From assembly GCF_039545095.1 (NCBI RefSeq), contig NZ_BAABRS010000002.1, positions 682,001-746,000 of the forward strand: 64,000 bases of DNA. Direction: 5' to 3'. Within the stretch, counting starts at the first letter, position 1, and each line of letters starts with the position of its first letter. Under the pieces are notes generated by a model. That model did no database searches. It worked only from the letters and a program-made list of their open reading frames with translations, and was not told where the DNA came from. The DNA is from Fodinibius salicampi (GTDB lineage: Bacteria; Bacteroidota; Rhodothermia; Balneolales; Balneolaceae). Positions 46,499 to 55,701 of this stretch are shown piece by piece. The position numbers were made by a program, and so were the translations under genes.

Positions 46499-46527
46499 AG
46501 TATATATAATGGAGAGTTGCTTGTCAA
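46499..46527 (-). promoter_or_regulatory. Sigma70-type promoter of the ilv-leu operon
   Basis: On the minus strand TTGACA (46527-46522), 17-bp spacer, TATACT (46504-46499). Transcription should begin near 46491, giving a leader of about 345 nt before ilvB. Confidence 0.75.
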
Positions 46528-46669
46528 ATAAAAAAACAAATATTTTTGTTTCTTTTTCTCCTTGTATAGTTTTACGAATATGTTAGCTTTAGCATGCTGT
46601 TGATTACAGCGTTCTTTTTTATTTATCTCTTTAACCTTTTTTAGAAAATATATCGTAAATAACGTCTCT

Positions 46670-48349
46670 ATGTCTCCTAAACTTAACAAGTACAGCTCTC
46701 GATTAACACAGGAGGAATCTCAGGTTGGCTCACAAGCTATGTTATACGGCGCGGGTTTGACTGATGAAGATTTTGATAAAGCGCAGGTAGGAATTGCCAG
46801 CACCGGATGGGAAGGAAATCCTTGCAACATGCATTTAAATGATCTTGCTGAGCATGTGCGTGATAGTGCATGGGAATCGGGGCTGGTAGGATTAAATTTT
46901 TATAGTATTGGTGTGAGTGACGGCATCTCCATGGGTACCCAGGGTATGAAATATTCCCTGCAATCCCGCGAAATTATTGCAGATTCTATAGAAACAGTAA
47001 TGCGTGCCCAATGGTATGATGCTAATATCTCTATTGTAGGATGTGATAAGAATATGCCTGGGGCCGTAATAGCTATGGCTCGATTTAATCGTCCATCAAT
47101 TATGGTATATGGAGGATCCATTCGACCTGGAGAGCTTAACGGACAGAAGTTAGATATTGTATCTGCTTTTGAATCGTATGGCTCCTACCTCTCGGAGGAA
47201 ATTACTAAAAAAGAAATGAAGGATGTGCTCCGTCATGCATGTCCCACAGCCGGTGCTTGTGGAGGAATGTATACGGCCAATACCATGGCTTCGGCTATTG
47301 AAACAATGGGAATGAGTTTGCCTTTTAGTTCTTCTATCCCGGCTACCCATTCCGAAAAGATCAAGGAATGCAAAAAAGCGGGAGAAGCAATCCGACTTTT
47401 ACTTGAACAGGATATCAAACCGAGGGACATTATTACACGGCAGGCGATTGAGAATGCGGTTACCATGACTATAGCTCTTGGGGGATCCACGAATGCCGTA
47501 ATGCATATCCTGGCGATTGCGCATGCAGCTGAAGTGGATTTTACGATTGACGATTTTCAGGAAATTAGCAACCAAACACCCTATTTGGCAGATCTCAAGC
47601 CCAGTGGAAAATATGTTATGGAAGATCTCTATAATGTAGGCGGGGTTCCGGCGGTTCAAAAGTTACTTCTCGAAGAAGGCTACTTAGAAGGGGATTGTTT
47701 AACGGTAACCGGAGAGACGCTGGCAGAAAATGTAGCTGATGTACCGGGACTTTTTGAGGAACAGAATATCATTGCACCGGTTGATAAGCCTATTAAGTCC
47801 ACGGGGCATTTGGAAATTTTGTATGGCAATCTGGCTTTGGAAGGGGCAGTAGCCAAGATTACAGGCAAGGAGGGAACCCGTTTTTCAGGTCCGGCGCGCG
47901 TTTATAACTCAGAAGAGGAAAGTTTGAAAGCAATTCAGGACGGAGAGGTGCAAAAAGGAGATGTCGTTGTAATTCGATATGAAGGCCCTAAAGGCGGTCC
48001 CGGAATGCGTGAAATGCTGTCGATAACGGCAGCGATTATGGGCGCTGGACTCGGTAAGGAAGTAGCACTTATTACTGACGGACGCTTTTCCGGAGGGAGT
48101 CACGGCTTTGTCATTGGTCACGTGACACCGGAGGCGCAAGTTGGCGGAGCTATTGGATTGATCAAGGATGGAGACCTCATTACGATTGATGCCGATGAGC
48201 GAGCTATTAATGTGGATCTTTCCGACGAAGAGCTGGAAGACCGACGCCAAAATTGGGAAGCTCCTCCACTGCAGGTTACCAGCGGCTCACTGTACAAATA
48301 TGCCAAGTTGGTTTCTTCAGCCTCCGAAGGATGCGTTACGGATAAATAA
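46670..48349 (+). CDS. ilvD: Dihydroxy-acid dehydratase
   Basis: A 559-residue Fe-S dehydratase converting dihydroxy acids to 2-oxo acids for Val, Ile and Leu. [16 protein letters not shown] and [16 protein letters not shown] carry cluster and substrate residues. Divergent from ilvB across a 520-bp regulatory region, so it completes the pathway of the leftward operon. Confidence 0.96.
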   Translation: MSPKLNKYSSRLTQEESQVGSQAMLYGAGLTDEDFDKAQVGIASTGWEGNPCNMHLNDLAEHVRDSAWESGLVGLNFYSIGVSDGISMGTQGMKYSLQSREIIADSIETVMRAQWYDANISIVGCDKNMPGAVIAMARFNRPSIMVYGGSIRPGELNGQKLDIVSAFESYGSYLSEEITKKEMKDVLRHACPTAGACGGMYTANTMASAIETMGMSLPFSSSIPATHSEKIKECKKAGEAIRLLLEQDIKPRDIITRQAIENAVTMTIALGGSTNAVMHILAIAHAAEVDFTIDDFQEISNQTPYLADLKPSGKYVMEDLYNVGGVPAVQKLLLEEGYLEGDCLTVTGETLAENVADVPGLFEEQNIIAPVDKPIKSTGHLEILYGNLALEGAVAKITGKEGTRFSGPARVYNSEEESLKAIQDGEVQKGDVVVIRYEGPKGGPGMREMLSITAAIMGAGLGKEVALITDGRFSGGSHGFVIGHVTPEAQVGGAIGLIKDGDLITIDADERAINVDLSDEELEDRRQNWEAPPLQVTSGSLYKYAKLVSSASEGCVTDK

Positions 48350-48397
48350 TGTAATTCTGATGTTTTCCTTTAAGCAGGAAGATAGTTTTCAGAAAAT

Positions 48398-49564
48398 TTA
48401 ATGCAGGGCTTGATCAATATCCTGCTGAATATCTTCTATTGCTTCAAGTCCTACGGCTATTCTAACCATTCCGGGTGTTATATTTACTACCGCACGCTCT
48501 TCTTCCGTGAGTTTAGAGTGAGTCGTAGAGGCCGGATGTGTAGCAATGGTTCGGGTATCTCCCAGGTTAGCTGAAAGAGAAAGAGTATTCAGTTTGTCCA
48601 GGAATTGTTTGGCAGCATCATATCCGCCTTCAATGTTGAAGGCCACGACTCCGCCTCCTTTCTTCATCTGTTTTTGTGCCAGTTTATATTGTGGATGGCT
48701 CGGCAGAAAAGGATATTTTACCCATTCAACAGTAGACTGTTCTTCCAGGAATTGAGCCAGGGCCAACGCATTATCGCAGTGGCGATCCATACGTACGGGC
48801 AGGGTTTCCAGACTTTTGGAAAACATCCAGGCGTTAAAAGGGGAGAGGGCCGGACCGGAATGCCGGCAAAAGAAACTGATATCTTCAATATATTCTTCTT
48901 TTCCTACGATTACGCCCCCTATCCCGCGACCCTGTCCATCGATAAACTTCGTGGCAGAGTGTAAGACGATATCGGTTCCGTATTCTATCGGCTTTTGAAG
49001 GTATGGGGTGGCAAAGCAGTTGTCAACAATAAGAATCAGGTTATGGGCTTCGGCCAGCTCCCCGGCCCATTCCAGATCAATAAGATCGAGCCCCGGGTTA
49101 GACGGGGTTTCAAGAAATAATACTTTGGTATTATCCTGTATATATTGCTCCCATTGTTCCGGTTGGTCGATATTGCCATAAGAGTAGTCGATACCCCATT
49201 TAGGTAAAATCTCATTTAAAATTTGATGAGAGGATCCAAATAGAGAACGACAGGCCAGTATATGATCTCCCTGTTCGAGCAGAGCAGCAAGACTCGAGAA
49301 GATAGCAGACATACCTGAAGCTGTAGAAACACCGTCCTCGGCACCTTCCAGCCGACACATTTTTTCTACAAACTCATTGGTATTGGGATTGGAGTATCGA
49401 CTATAAACATTTCCATCTACCTCCCGGGCAAAAAGTGCACGCGCATGCTCAGCTGAATCAAAAACAAAGCTGGAGGTCATGAAAAGGGGAGTAGAATGCT
49501 CGCGCTGTTCAGTGCGTTCAGTTTGGGTACGAATAGATTTTGTTTCGGCTTGCTGCTCACTCAT
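48398..49564 (-). CDS. O-succinyl/acetyl-homoserine sulfhydrylase or cystathionine gamma-synthase (MetZ-like)
   Basis: A 388-residue Cys/Met-metabolism PLP enzyme. SRYSNPNTNEFVEKM and HSATKFIDGQGRGIGGV (PLP lysine) are class motifs. The SATKFIDGQGR sequence fits MetZ, which joins sulfide directly to an activated homoserine. Exact substrate cannot be decided by eye. Convergent with ilvD; the OsmC gene is 9 bp upstream. Confidence 0.9.
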   Translation of the reverse strand: MSEQQAETKSIRTQTERTEQREHSTPLFMTSSFVFDSAEHARALFAREVDGNVYSRYSNPNTNEFVEKMCRLEGAEDGVSTASGMSAIFSSLAALLEQGDHILACRSLFGSSHQILNEILPKWGIDYSYGNIDQPEQWEQYIQDNTKVLFLETPSNPGLDLIDLEWAGELAEAHNLILIVDNCFATPYLQKPIEYGTDIVLHSATKFIDGQGRGIGGVIVGKEEYIEDISFFCRHSGPALSPFNAWMFSKSLETLPVRMDRHCDNALALAQFLEEQSTVEWVKYPFLPSHPQYKLAQKQMKKGGGVVAFNIEGGYDAAKQFLDKLNTLSLSANLGDTRTIATHPASTTHSKLTEEERAVVNITPGMVRIAVGLEAIEDIQQDIDQALH

Positions 49565-49573
49565 AATAAAATA

Positions 49574-49990
49574 TTATTCGGATTTGATTTCGTAGCTATG
49601 GGTAATTTCTGATGTCTTTTCGAGGGTTTTTGAGACAGAACAGTATTTATCCAAAGATAAGTTGATGGCACGCTCTACTTTTTGTTTGTCAAGATCTCCG
49701 GTAAATATATAGTGCATATGGATAGTCGTAAACTCTGAATAGGTATCTTTCTTCTGTCGATCCCCTTCGATTTCAACTTTAAGATCTTTTAAATTCTGCT
49801 TTTGTTTCTCAAGTATACCAATAATATCAATAGCGCTGCATCCGCCTGCGCCGGCCAGCAGAAGCTGCATGGGACTAAATCCACCTTCAAGTCCGCCAAT
49901 ACTGGTAGAGCCGTCCATGCGAATAAGTCCTTCTTCTTCATTTTCAGCCTGCATATGCGTTCCTTTTAGCTGCTCAACTGTGATCTTCAT
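49574..49990 (-). CDS. OsmC/Ohr-family protein
   Basis: A 138-residue OsmC-fold protein. GGFSPMQLLLAGAGGCSAIDII has the first active cysteine; a second cysteine is in DKYCSVSKTL. Members reduce organic hydroperoxides using this pair. Operonic with the sulfhydrylase. Confidence 0.88.
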   Translation of the reverse strand: MKITVEQLKGTHMQAENEEEGLIRMDGSTSIGGLEGGFSPMQLLLAGAGGCSAIDIIGILEKQKQNLKDLKVEIEGDRQKKDTYSEFTTIHMHYIFTGDLDKQKVERAINLSLDKYCSVSKTLEKTSEITHSYEIKSE

Positions 49991-50170
49991 ATATAATAAT
50001 TTTTTAACTATTTAATGACAGGCGGAAGTTAATTAAATCGGATGGGGGAAGAAAGGTCATTACCAATATCAGATAATCCTATGTAATGCTAAAATGCTCT
50101 TGTTTTCTTAATTACATCTATTAACTTTGTTTTGATATCAATTATCAAGCCAATAAAAAGAGGAGTGCCC

Positions 50171-52219
50171 TTGAGTAATTCAAAAAAGAAGTTCACGCCT
50201 TTTGTTAGCGCTGAAGATGACCTTCCGCAAATAACATTCAAAGCGGTAGTATTGGGTATCTTATTATCTGCAATTTTAGCCGGGGCCAACGCCTATCTGG
50301 GATTAAAGGTTGGAATGACGGTTTCAGCTTCTATCCCGGCAGCAGTAATTTCAATGGCTGTTCTGCGATTATTTAAGCACTCTAATATTCTTGAGAATAA
50401 TATCGTTCAGACAGCAGCCTCGGCCGGGGAATCACTCGCCGCTGGTGTTATATTTACCCTTCCTGCCCTTATCTTGCTTCGTTACTGGGTGGACTTCCCC
50501 TTCCTCGATACAATGGCTATTGCCATGCTGGGAGGAGTGCTAGGTGTACTCTTTACCATCCCTTTGCGTCGCGCTTTGATTATTGAACAGGATCTGAAAT
50601 TTCCGGAAGGGGTAGCTACCGGGGAAGTCCTGAAAGCTGGAACCGAGGGTGGTCAGGGAATTAAACAAATTGCATGGGCTGGATTGGCTGGTGCGTTATT
50701 TAAACTGGGACAAACGGGGCTAAAGGTATTTTCAGGAGCAGCTAGTGGATCGGTAACAGTAGGCCGTTCTATTTTTGGATTAGGAACAGAGCTTTCGGTA
50801 GCGTTGCTTGGCGTGGGGTATATCGTGGGACTTAATATTGCGGTATTGGTTTTTGCCGGTGGACTTATTTCCTGGCTATTCGGAATACCGTTGTATATGG
50901 CTTTTACGGATCCCGCTGAAGTGTCAGCTGTTGTGGGAGAGGCTTCGGGCTATAGTGCCGCTCTAGAGATTTGGAGCCAGAAAATACGCTATATGGGAGT
51001 AGGTGCTATGGTTGTTGGTGGTATCTGGGCTCTTATTTCCTTAGCCAAGCCCCTAAAAGACGGTATCCAATCATCATGGAAGACCGTTCAAAAAATACGG
51101 TCAGGTGAAGAAGATACCCGACTTAGAACAGAAAGGGATATGCCGATTAATTATGTCCTGTGGGGAGTTGCAGGACTTGCATTACCGATTTTTTTGGTTT
51201 TTACCCAGGTTATTGACACTTCCCATTTACCCGTTAGCAGCGGACTGTACTGGTCAACGATGGCGATCGGGATGCTGTTTTCGCTCATTGCCGGATTTTT
51301 GTTTGCATCCGTCGCCGGTTATATGGCGGGACTGGTCGGTTCTTCCAATAATCCAATTTCAGGAGTAACTATAGCAACTATCTTAGCTACCTCGTTGATT
51401 TTACTTGTACTGCTGGGATCGCAGCTTGAGTTTAGTGCTGATACGGAGAGGGCTCAGGCTGCTGCCGCGGCTGCCATTGTTGTGGGAGCCATGGTTGCCT
51501 GTGCTGCGGCCATAGCTGGTGACAATATGCAGGACTTAAAAGCAGGTCAGTTGGTAGGATCCACGCCCTACAAGCAACAAATTATGCAGATTATAGGAGT
51601 GGTAGCTGCGGCCCTTGTTATTGCACCTATCTTAAGTCTTCTTTTTAATGCATATGGCATGGGAGGAGTATTTCCAAGAGAGGGAATGAATCCCGATGAG
51701 ATGCTTAGCGCACCACAGGCCACATTAATGCAGTCCGTGGCCGAAGGGGTATTTGCCCGCAATTTAGAGTGGAATATGATCTGGATTGGATCAGCCATAG
51801 CGGTGGCTATTATTATACTGGATAAGTTCCTGGAAAAGCGGGGAACAGATTTTCAAACACCTGTGTTGGCCGTAGCCGTGGGAATCTATCTCCCGCTGGA
51901 ATTAACGGTCCCTATCTTTGTGGGCGGTATGATTGCCTGGTTTGCTGGAAGAGTCGTGGCTAAGCGGGCTAAAGAAGCAGGGAAAGATCCGGAAAAAGCC
52001 AAAACAAAAGCTGAAAATAACGGCTTACTCTTTTCATCTGGACTTATCACAGGAGAGGCGCTGATAGGAATTGTCTTGGCTATTCCGTTCGCTATCCAGG
52101 AGAGTACCGATGCGCTTCGTATTGTTCCGGAATCCTTTACTCCTTATGCAAACTGGCTGGGCGGACTGGCAGCGGTCTTCTTTATTATCTGGCTTTACAA
52201 GGTTGCCGTTAAGAAGTAA
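50171..52219 (+). CDS. OPT-family oligopeptide transporter
   Basis: A roughly 682-residue polytopic membrane protein with about 15 helices. QITFKAVVLGILLSAILAGANAYLGLKVGMTVSASIPAAV is the OPT signature start. TTG at 50171 is preferred since AGGAG (50161-50165) precedes it by 5 bp; TTG 50132 would overlap nothing useful and GTG 50165 overlaps the ribosome site. Likely imports peptides or metal chelates by proton coupling. Substrate unknown. Confidence 0.9.
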   Translation: MSNSKKKFTPFVSAEDDLPQITFKAVVLGILLSAILAGANAYLGLKVGMTVSASIPAAVISMAVLRLFKHSNILENNIVQTAASAGESLAAGVIFTLPALILLRYWVDFPFLDTMAIAMLGGVLGVLFTIPLRRALIIEQDLKFPEGVATGEVLKAGTEGGQGIKQIAWAGLAGALFKLGQTGLKVFSGAASGSVTVGRSIFGLGTELSVALLGVGYIVGLNIAVLVFAGGLISWLFGIPLYMAFTDPAEVSAVVGEASGYSAALEIWSQKIRYMGVGAMVVGGIWALISLAKPLKDGIQSSWKTVQKIRSGEEDTRLRTERDMPINYVLWGVAGLALPIFLVFTQVIDTSHLPVSSGLYWSTMAIGMLFSLIAGFLFASVAGYMAGLVGSSNNPISGVTIATILATSLILLVLLGSQLEFSADTERAQAAAAAAIVVGAMVACAAAIAGDNMQDLKAGQLVGSTPYKQQIMQIIGVVAAALVIAPILSLLFNAYGMGGVFPREGMNPDEMLSAPQATLMQSVAEGVFARNLEWNMIWIGSAIAVAIIILDKFLEKRGTDFQTPVLAVAVGIYLPLELTVPIFVGGMIAWFAGRVVAKRAKEAGKDPEKAKTKAENNGLLFSSGLITGEALIGIVLAIPFAIQESTDALRIVPESFTPYANWLGGLAAVFFIIWLYKVAVKK

Positions 52220-52228
52220 TGCTCTTTC

Positions 52229-52843
52229 TTATTGATGCCGTTCTTGTAATCGCTCAATAATATCATCTAAACGTATCCCTTTTTCGGTTAGCAACACCAG
52301 CAGGTGATATAACAGGTCTGCGACTTCACCTTTAAATTCATCCGGGTTGTTGTTTTTTGCTTCAATAACTGTTTCAATGGCTTCTTCACCTACTTTTTGA
52401 GTGATCAGGTCCAGTCCCTCATCAAATAGATGGGTAGTGTAGGAGCCTTCCGGCCGTTCTTTTTTTCTGCTGGCAATAAGGTTTTCCAGCTGGGATAAAA
52501 AGTCCGGTGATGAGGTTGGTTTAAAGTCTTTTTTAAAAAAACAGCTTTTATTGCCCGTATGACAAGTGGGACCCTGCGGATGAGCCAGTACCAATAGCGT
52601 ATCATTATCACAATCCTGCTGAAGCTCAACCAGATCTAGATAGTTGCCGGAGGTTTCCCCTTTGGTCCAAAGTCGCTGTTTGCTTCTGCTAAAGAAAGTA
52701 ACTTGTTTTTTTTCAAGAGTTGTTTCCAGAGCTGGGCGGTTCATATAGCCCAGCATGAGCACCTGAAATGAATCCGCATCCTGAATGATGGCAGGAATAA
52801 GTCCGTCTCCTTTGTCAAAGTCTATAGAATCAATATCAATCAT
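52229..52843 (-). CDS. hisIE: Bifunctional phosphoribosyl-AMP cyclohydrolase / PR-ATP pyrophosphohydrolase
   Basis: A 204-residue fusion for steps 2 and 3 of histidine synthesis. HisI domain (about 1-110): RSKQRLWTKGETSGN and CDNDTLLV ... GPTCHTG with zinc cysteines. HisE domain (about 115-204): EEAIETVIEAKN, EVADLLYHLLVL. Follows hisF by 75 bp; other his genes are not in the window. Confidence 0.95.
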   Translation of the reverse strand: MIDIDSIDFDKGDGLIPAIIQDADSFQVLMLGYMNRPALETTLEKKQVTFFSRSKQRLWTKGETSGNYLDLVELQQDCDNDTLLVLAHPQGPTCHTGNKSCFFKKDFKPTSSPDFLSQLENLIASRKKERPEGSYTTHLFDEGLDLITQKVGEEAIETVIEAKNNNPDEFKGEVADLLYHLLVLLTEKGIRLDDIIERLQERHQ

Positions 52844-52918
52844 TTTAAAATAGTTATGGTGAATTTCTTATGGCATATTTTAGCTCTTTATCTTTGACAG
52901 CAAAGATAAAGAAGGTAA

Positions 52919-53680
52919 TTATATAGTTTCTCGAACCGGGATATCTGCATTTTTTAGTTTTTCTTTGAGATCATGAATTTCAATTTCCTGGAAGTGGAAA
53001 ATACTGGCCGCCAATACTGCGTCGGCCTTCGCCTTTTTAATGGCGTCGATGCAGTGTTGAGAAGTTCCCGCCCCGCCGCTGGCAATGACAGGAATGGAGG
53101 TGATATCGTTCACTGCTGAAAGCAGTTCCAGATCAAAGCCGGACTTTGTACCGTCGCGGTCCATACTCGTCAGTAAAATTTCTCCCGCTCCCCGCTCTTC
53201 AACTTCCTTAATCCATTTAAGAGCATTTTTGCCCGTATTTTTAGATCCACCTGAAATAAAAACTTCCCACTGGTCTCCTTGACTTTTGGCATCTACAGCA
53301 GCAACAATGCACTGAGATCCAAATTGTCGGGAAGCTTCATTAATCAAATCAGGATTGCGTACGATGGCGCTGTTTAGAGATACCTTGTCGGCCCCGGCAT
53401 GCAGCAAGTCAGCTATTTCTTCAACACTTCCAATACCACCACCAACAGTAAAGGGTATGTCCAGCTCAAGGGCGATTTTTTCTACGAGCTTTACCAGTGT
53501 TTTTCGCTTCTCCTTGGTAGCTGTTATATCCAGAAAGACAAGCTCATCTGCACCTTCCTTCGCATAACGGCGGGCCAGTTCTACCGGATCTCCGGCATCA
53601 CGTAGTCCCTCAAAATTCACCCCTTTTACTGTTCGTCCGTCTTTGATATCGAGACAAGGAATAATTCGTTTTGCGAGCAT
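52919..53680 (-). CDS. hisF: Imidazole glycerol phosphate synthase, cyclase subunit
   Basis: A 253-residue TIM barrel. [19 protein letters not shown] holds the first catalytic Asp, and [10 protein letters not shown] the second. GGGIGSVEE and [10 protein letters not shown] bind phosphate. Works with HisH, not seen here. Co-directional with hisIE. Confidence 0.96.
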   Translation of the reverse strand: MLAKRIIPCLDIKDGRTVKGVNFEGLRDAGDPVELARRYAKEGADELVFLDITATKEKRKTLVKLVEKIALELDIPFTVGGGIGSVEEIADLLHAGADKVSLNSAIVRNPDLINEASRQFGSQCIVAAVDAKSQGDQWEVFISGGSKNTGKNALKWIKEVEERGAGEILLTSMDRDGTKSGFDLELLSAVNDITSIPVIASGGAGTSQHCIDAIKKAKADAVLAASIFHFQEIEIHDLKEKLKNADIPVRETI

Positions 53681-53776
53681 TCGTTTCGGTTAACTTAAAG
53701 AGTTTTGATATATTACTTGAAGCTAAAGGTAAGACTTAAGTAGTGGTGAATCACAATTTATTTAAGAAATAATATC

Positions 53777-54277
53777 GTGAGGTACATAATACAACCTATT
53801 TTTTTTCTGATTGAGCTTGCCCTTAAGCTGGCAGCACCGCTATCTGCTATCATTAGTATGGCCGCATCGGGTAATTTTATTCAGAAAGTTTTAGAAGGAT
53901 TTCATTCGCTGCCGGATACCGTAAGGGAAATAATCTGGTGGATTCGTAATATTCCCGAGATAAGTAATATTATTGATGACTATAATACCTTAACCGCCGC
54001 TGAATTTAATCAAAAATACGGGGCTGGGGCAGTAAATTATGTAATGGATTATCTTAATGAAGGAGTCGAGTATCTTCAGCAAGTGTATGTAAATCTTGCT
54101 GAACGACCGCTAAGTACTATTTTAGCTGCGCTGTTGGCCTTTTTTATATGTTATTTATCGGCGCGCATTGTACGCTTTATACGGCAGAAGGGAGAAGGTT
54201 CCGTAATTACTAAATTTGAACGACAGGCGGGTGATAGAATGTTCAAAAAAGGTGATAAAAATGAGAAGTGGTTTTAG
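53777..54277 (+). CDS. Hypothetical membrane protein
   Basis: A 166-residue protein of unrecognised family, GTG start. A hydrophobic stretch lies near 7-30 and another near 112-132 (LAALLAFFICYLSARIV), followed by a basic C-terminus. The middle is amphipathic helix. Single gene, divergent from hisF; no function can be proposed. Confidence 0.7.
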   Translation: MRYIIQPIFFLIELALKLAAPLSAIISMAASGNFIQKVLEGFHSLPDTVREIIWWIRNIPEISNIIDDYNTLTAAEFNQKYGAGAVNYVMDYLNEGVEYLQQVYVNLAERPLSTILAALLAFFICYLSARIVRFIRQKGEGSVITKFERQAGDRMFKKGDKNEKWF

Positions 54278-54430
54278 CTATAATTGTAAGGATTTTTCTG
54301 TTTTTAATTATTAAGGAAGTAAATATATCTATTTAACTTAGATCAAGTATAAATTTTGGATTCAGGGAATCATCTTAGCAAAACTTTGGTATGTTCCTAA
54401 TGAAGGTTAACAAAAAACCGAGGAGTAGTT

Positions 54431-54526
54431 ATGGCTAAACCAAGTGAATGTCCAAAATGCGGAGCTACAGCAGTTGATCCGTGTAAGAAGGAACCAAAAA
54501 TCGACTGCGTACGAGATGATAAGTAG
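54431..54526 (+). CDS. 31-aa Cys-rich mini-protein
   Basis: A 31-residue frame (ATG 54431, TAG 54524-54526) preceded by GAGGAG at an ideal distance. It encodes CPKCGAT and two more cysteines (DPCKK, DCVRDD), enough for one zinc-ribbon knuckle. A strong terminator follows within 30 bp, so it has the layout of a real short gene: ribosome site, ORF, terminator. Function unknown. Confidence 0.7.
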   Translation: MAKPSECPKCGATAVDPCKKEPKIDCVRDDK

Positions 54527-54551
54527 ATTCTAATAACATTAATTAGGTAGT

Positions 54552-54586
54552 AAAAAGGCTGCGAGGTTACTCGCAGCCTTCTTTTA
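54552..54586 (+). terminator. Terminator after the Cys-rich mini-protein gene
   Basis: AAGGCTGCGAG (54555-54565) pairs perfectly with CTCGCAGCCTT (54570-54580) around GTTA, followed by CTTTT. Confidence 0.88.
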
Positions 54587-54630
54587 TTTAATACATTTTT
54601 TTATTAATTCCAGATTGAAAATATCTAAAT

Positions 54631-54657
54631 AAAAAGCCGACCCAACGAGGCCGGCTT
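54631..54657 (-). terminator. Terminator of the act-cox operon
   Basis: On the minus strand AAGCCG (54657-54652) pairs with CGGCTT (54639-54634), then TTTATTT. It lies 31 bp after the last cox gene. Confidence 0.7.
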
Positions 54658-54688
54658 AAGATGATAAAAGGATTTAAAAAAGTTTAAT

Positions 54689-54991
54689 TTAAAATCCTGG
54701 TACAACATCCGTTCTGAATAGGGTATCGAGCAAAGTAAGTCCTACTAAGAGGATAAAAAAGGCAATAGAGGCGAGAAAAAGCATCAGGTTAAATCTGTCA
54801 TCCCAGTACAGATTCATGAAAAATAGAGCAACCAATGTAGCTTTAAAAATAGCTATACCCATAGCAACGATAATAGACCAGGGATCAGGAATATGCACGT
54901 AATGAACGCCAACGGTAAGTACTGTTAAGATAAAAAGCGCGCCCGCCACGCCTAATAAAGTTTTATCGGATGAAATGTGATGTCCGCTCAT
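54689..54991 (-). CDS. Cytochrome c oxidase subunit IV (CoxD-type)
   Basis: A 100-residue protein with three hydrophobic helices (LLGVAGALFILTVLTVGV; IIVAMGIAIFKATLVALFFMNL; LMLFLASIAFFILLVGLTL). Matches small subunit IV of caa3-type oxidases in which the FKATLVALFFMNL helix is conserved. Last gene of the operon. Confidence 0.88.
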   Translation of the reverse strand: MSGHHISSDKTLLGVAGALFILTVLTVGVHYVHIPDPWSIIVAMGIAIFKATLVALFFMNLYWDDRFNLMLFLASIAFFILLVGLTLLDTLFRTDVVPGF

Positions 54992-55012
54992 GAGAAAAAA
55001 CGTTTTTAGTTA

Positions 55013-55666
55013 TCAGTCAATTAGATAGAATAAGGGGAAGAGGAAAATCCAAATAATGTCAACCAGGTGCCAGTACAGGCCTGTTATTTCAACCGGTGTA
55101 TAGTATTCGCTATCAAAATGGCCCTTCATCGATCGCAAAAGAAGCCAAATCATTAAGCCTATACCAATAACCACGTGAATACCGTGTAGGCCGGTCATTA
55201 AATAATAAAGGCTAAAAAAGACATTGGCTTTAGGATGATCTATACCTTCAAAGGCATAGAATTCGCCGGGGAAAATTCCAAGGTGGAATTTATGCGTCCA
55301 CTCAAAATATTTAATAACCATAAAGACGGCAGCAAGTGCCAGCGTAATGCCAAGGTTTATGGCAATATTTTTTTTCTGGTTAAGCTGAGCCGATTTAATG
55401 GCCATTGCTACCGTCAGACTACTACCGATAAGTACAACAGTGTTAACTCCACCCCAAAGCGTATTAAGTTCCTCAGAAGCAAGGGTGAAGAGTTCGGGAT
55501 ACCATAGCCGGTAGACGATATAAGCGGCGAAAAGGCCACCGAAAAAGAGGATTTCAGTTACTAAAAATACCCACATCCCCATTTTTGCAGAATCAAACTG
55601 CTGTTCAGCATCTACAAAATGATGCTGTAAAAATTTAGAATGTGTGGAACTTGAATGATTTGCCAT
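55013..55666 (-). CDS. Cytochrome c oxidase subunit III
   Basis: A 217-residue five-helix protein (MGMWVFLVTEILFFGGLFAAYIVYR; GLHGIHVVIGIGLMIWLL; YWHLVDIIWIFLFPLFYL). WHLVDIIWI at the end is the subunit III hallmark. Stabilises the oxidase. Confidence 0.94.
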   Translation of the reverse strand: MANHSSSTHSKFLQHHFVDAEQQFDSAKMGMWVFLVTEILFFGGLFAAYIVYRLWYPELFTLASEELNTLWGGVNTVVLIGSSLTVAMAIKSAQLNQKKNIAINLGITLALAAVFMVIKYFEWTHKFHLGIFPGEFYAFEGIDHPKANVFFSLYYLMTGLHGIHVVIGIGLMIWLLLRSMKGHFDSEYYTPVEITGLYWHLVDIIWIFLFPLFYLID

Positions 55667-55701
55667 AATTCAGATTCTGCTGTTTATAGTTTAATACTCA
55701 A

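Noticed and set aside
46268-46531. Rightward 87-codon frame opposite the ilvB leader
   Set aside because: It crosses the ilvB promoter and leader, has no known motif, and is the antisense of the Ile/Leu/Val-rich frame.
46580-46603. Seven-residue ORF (MLALACC) followed by a small hairpin and T-run before ilvD
   Set aside because: Too short, wrong amino acids for a branched-chain sensor, and the 5-bp hairpin is weak; most likely chance.
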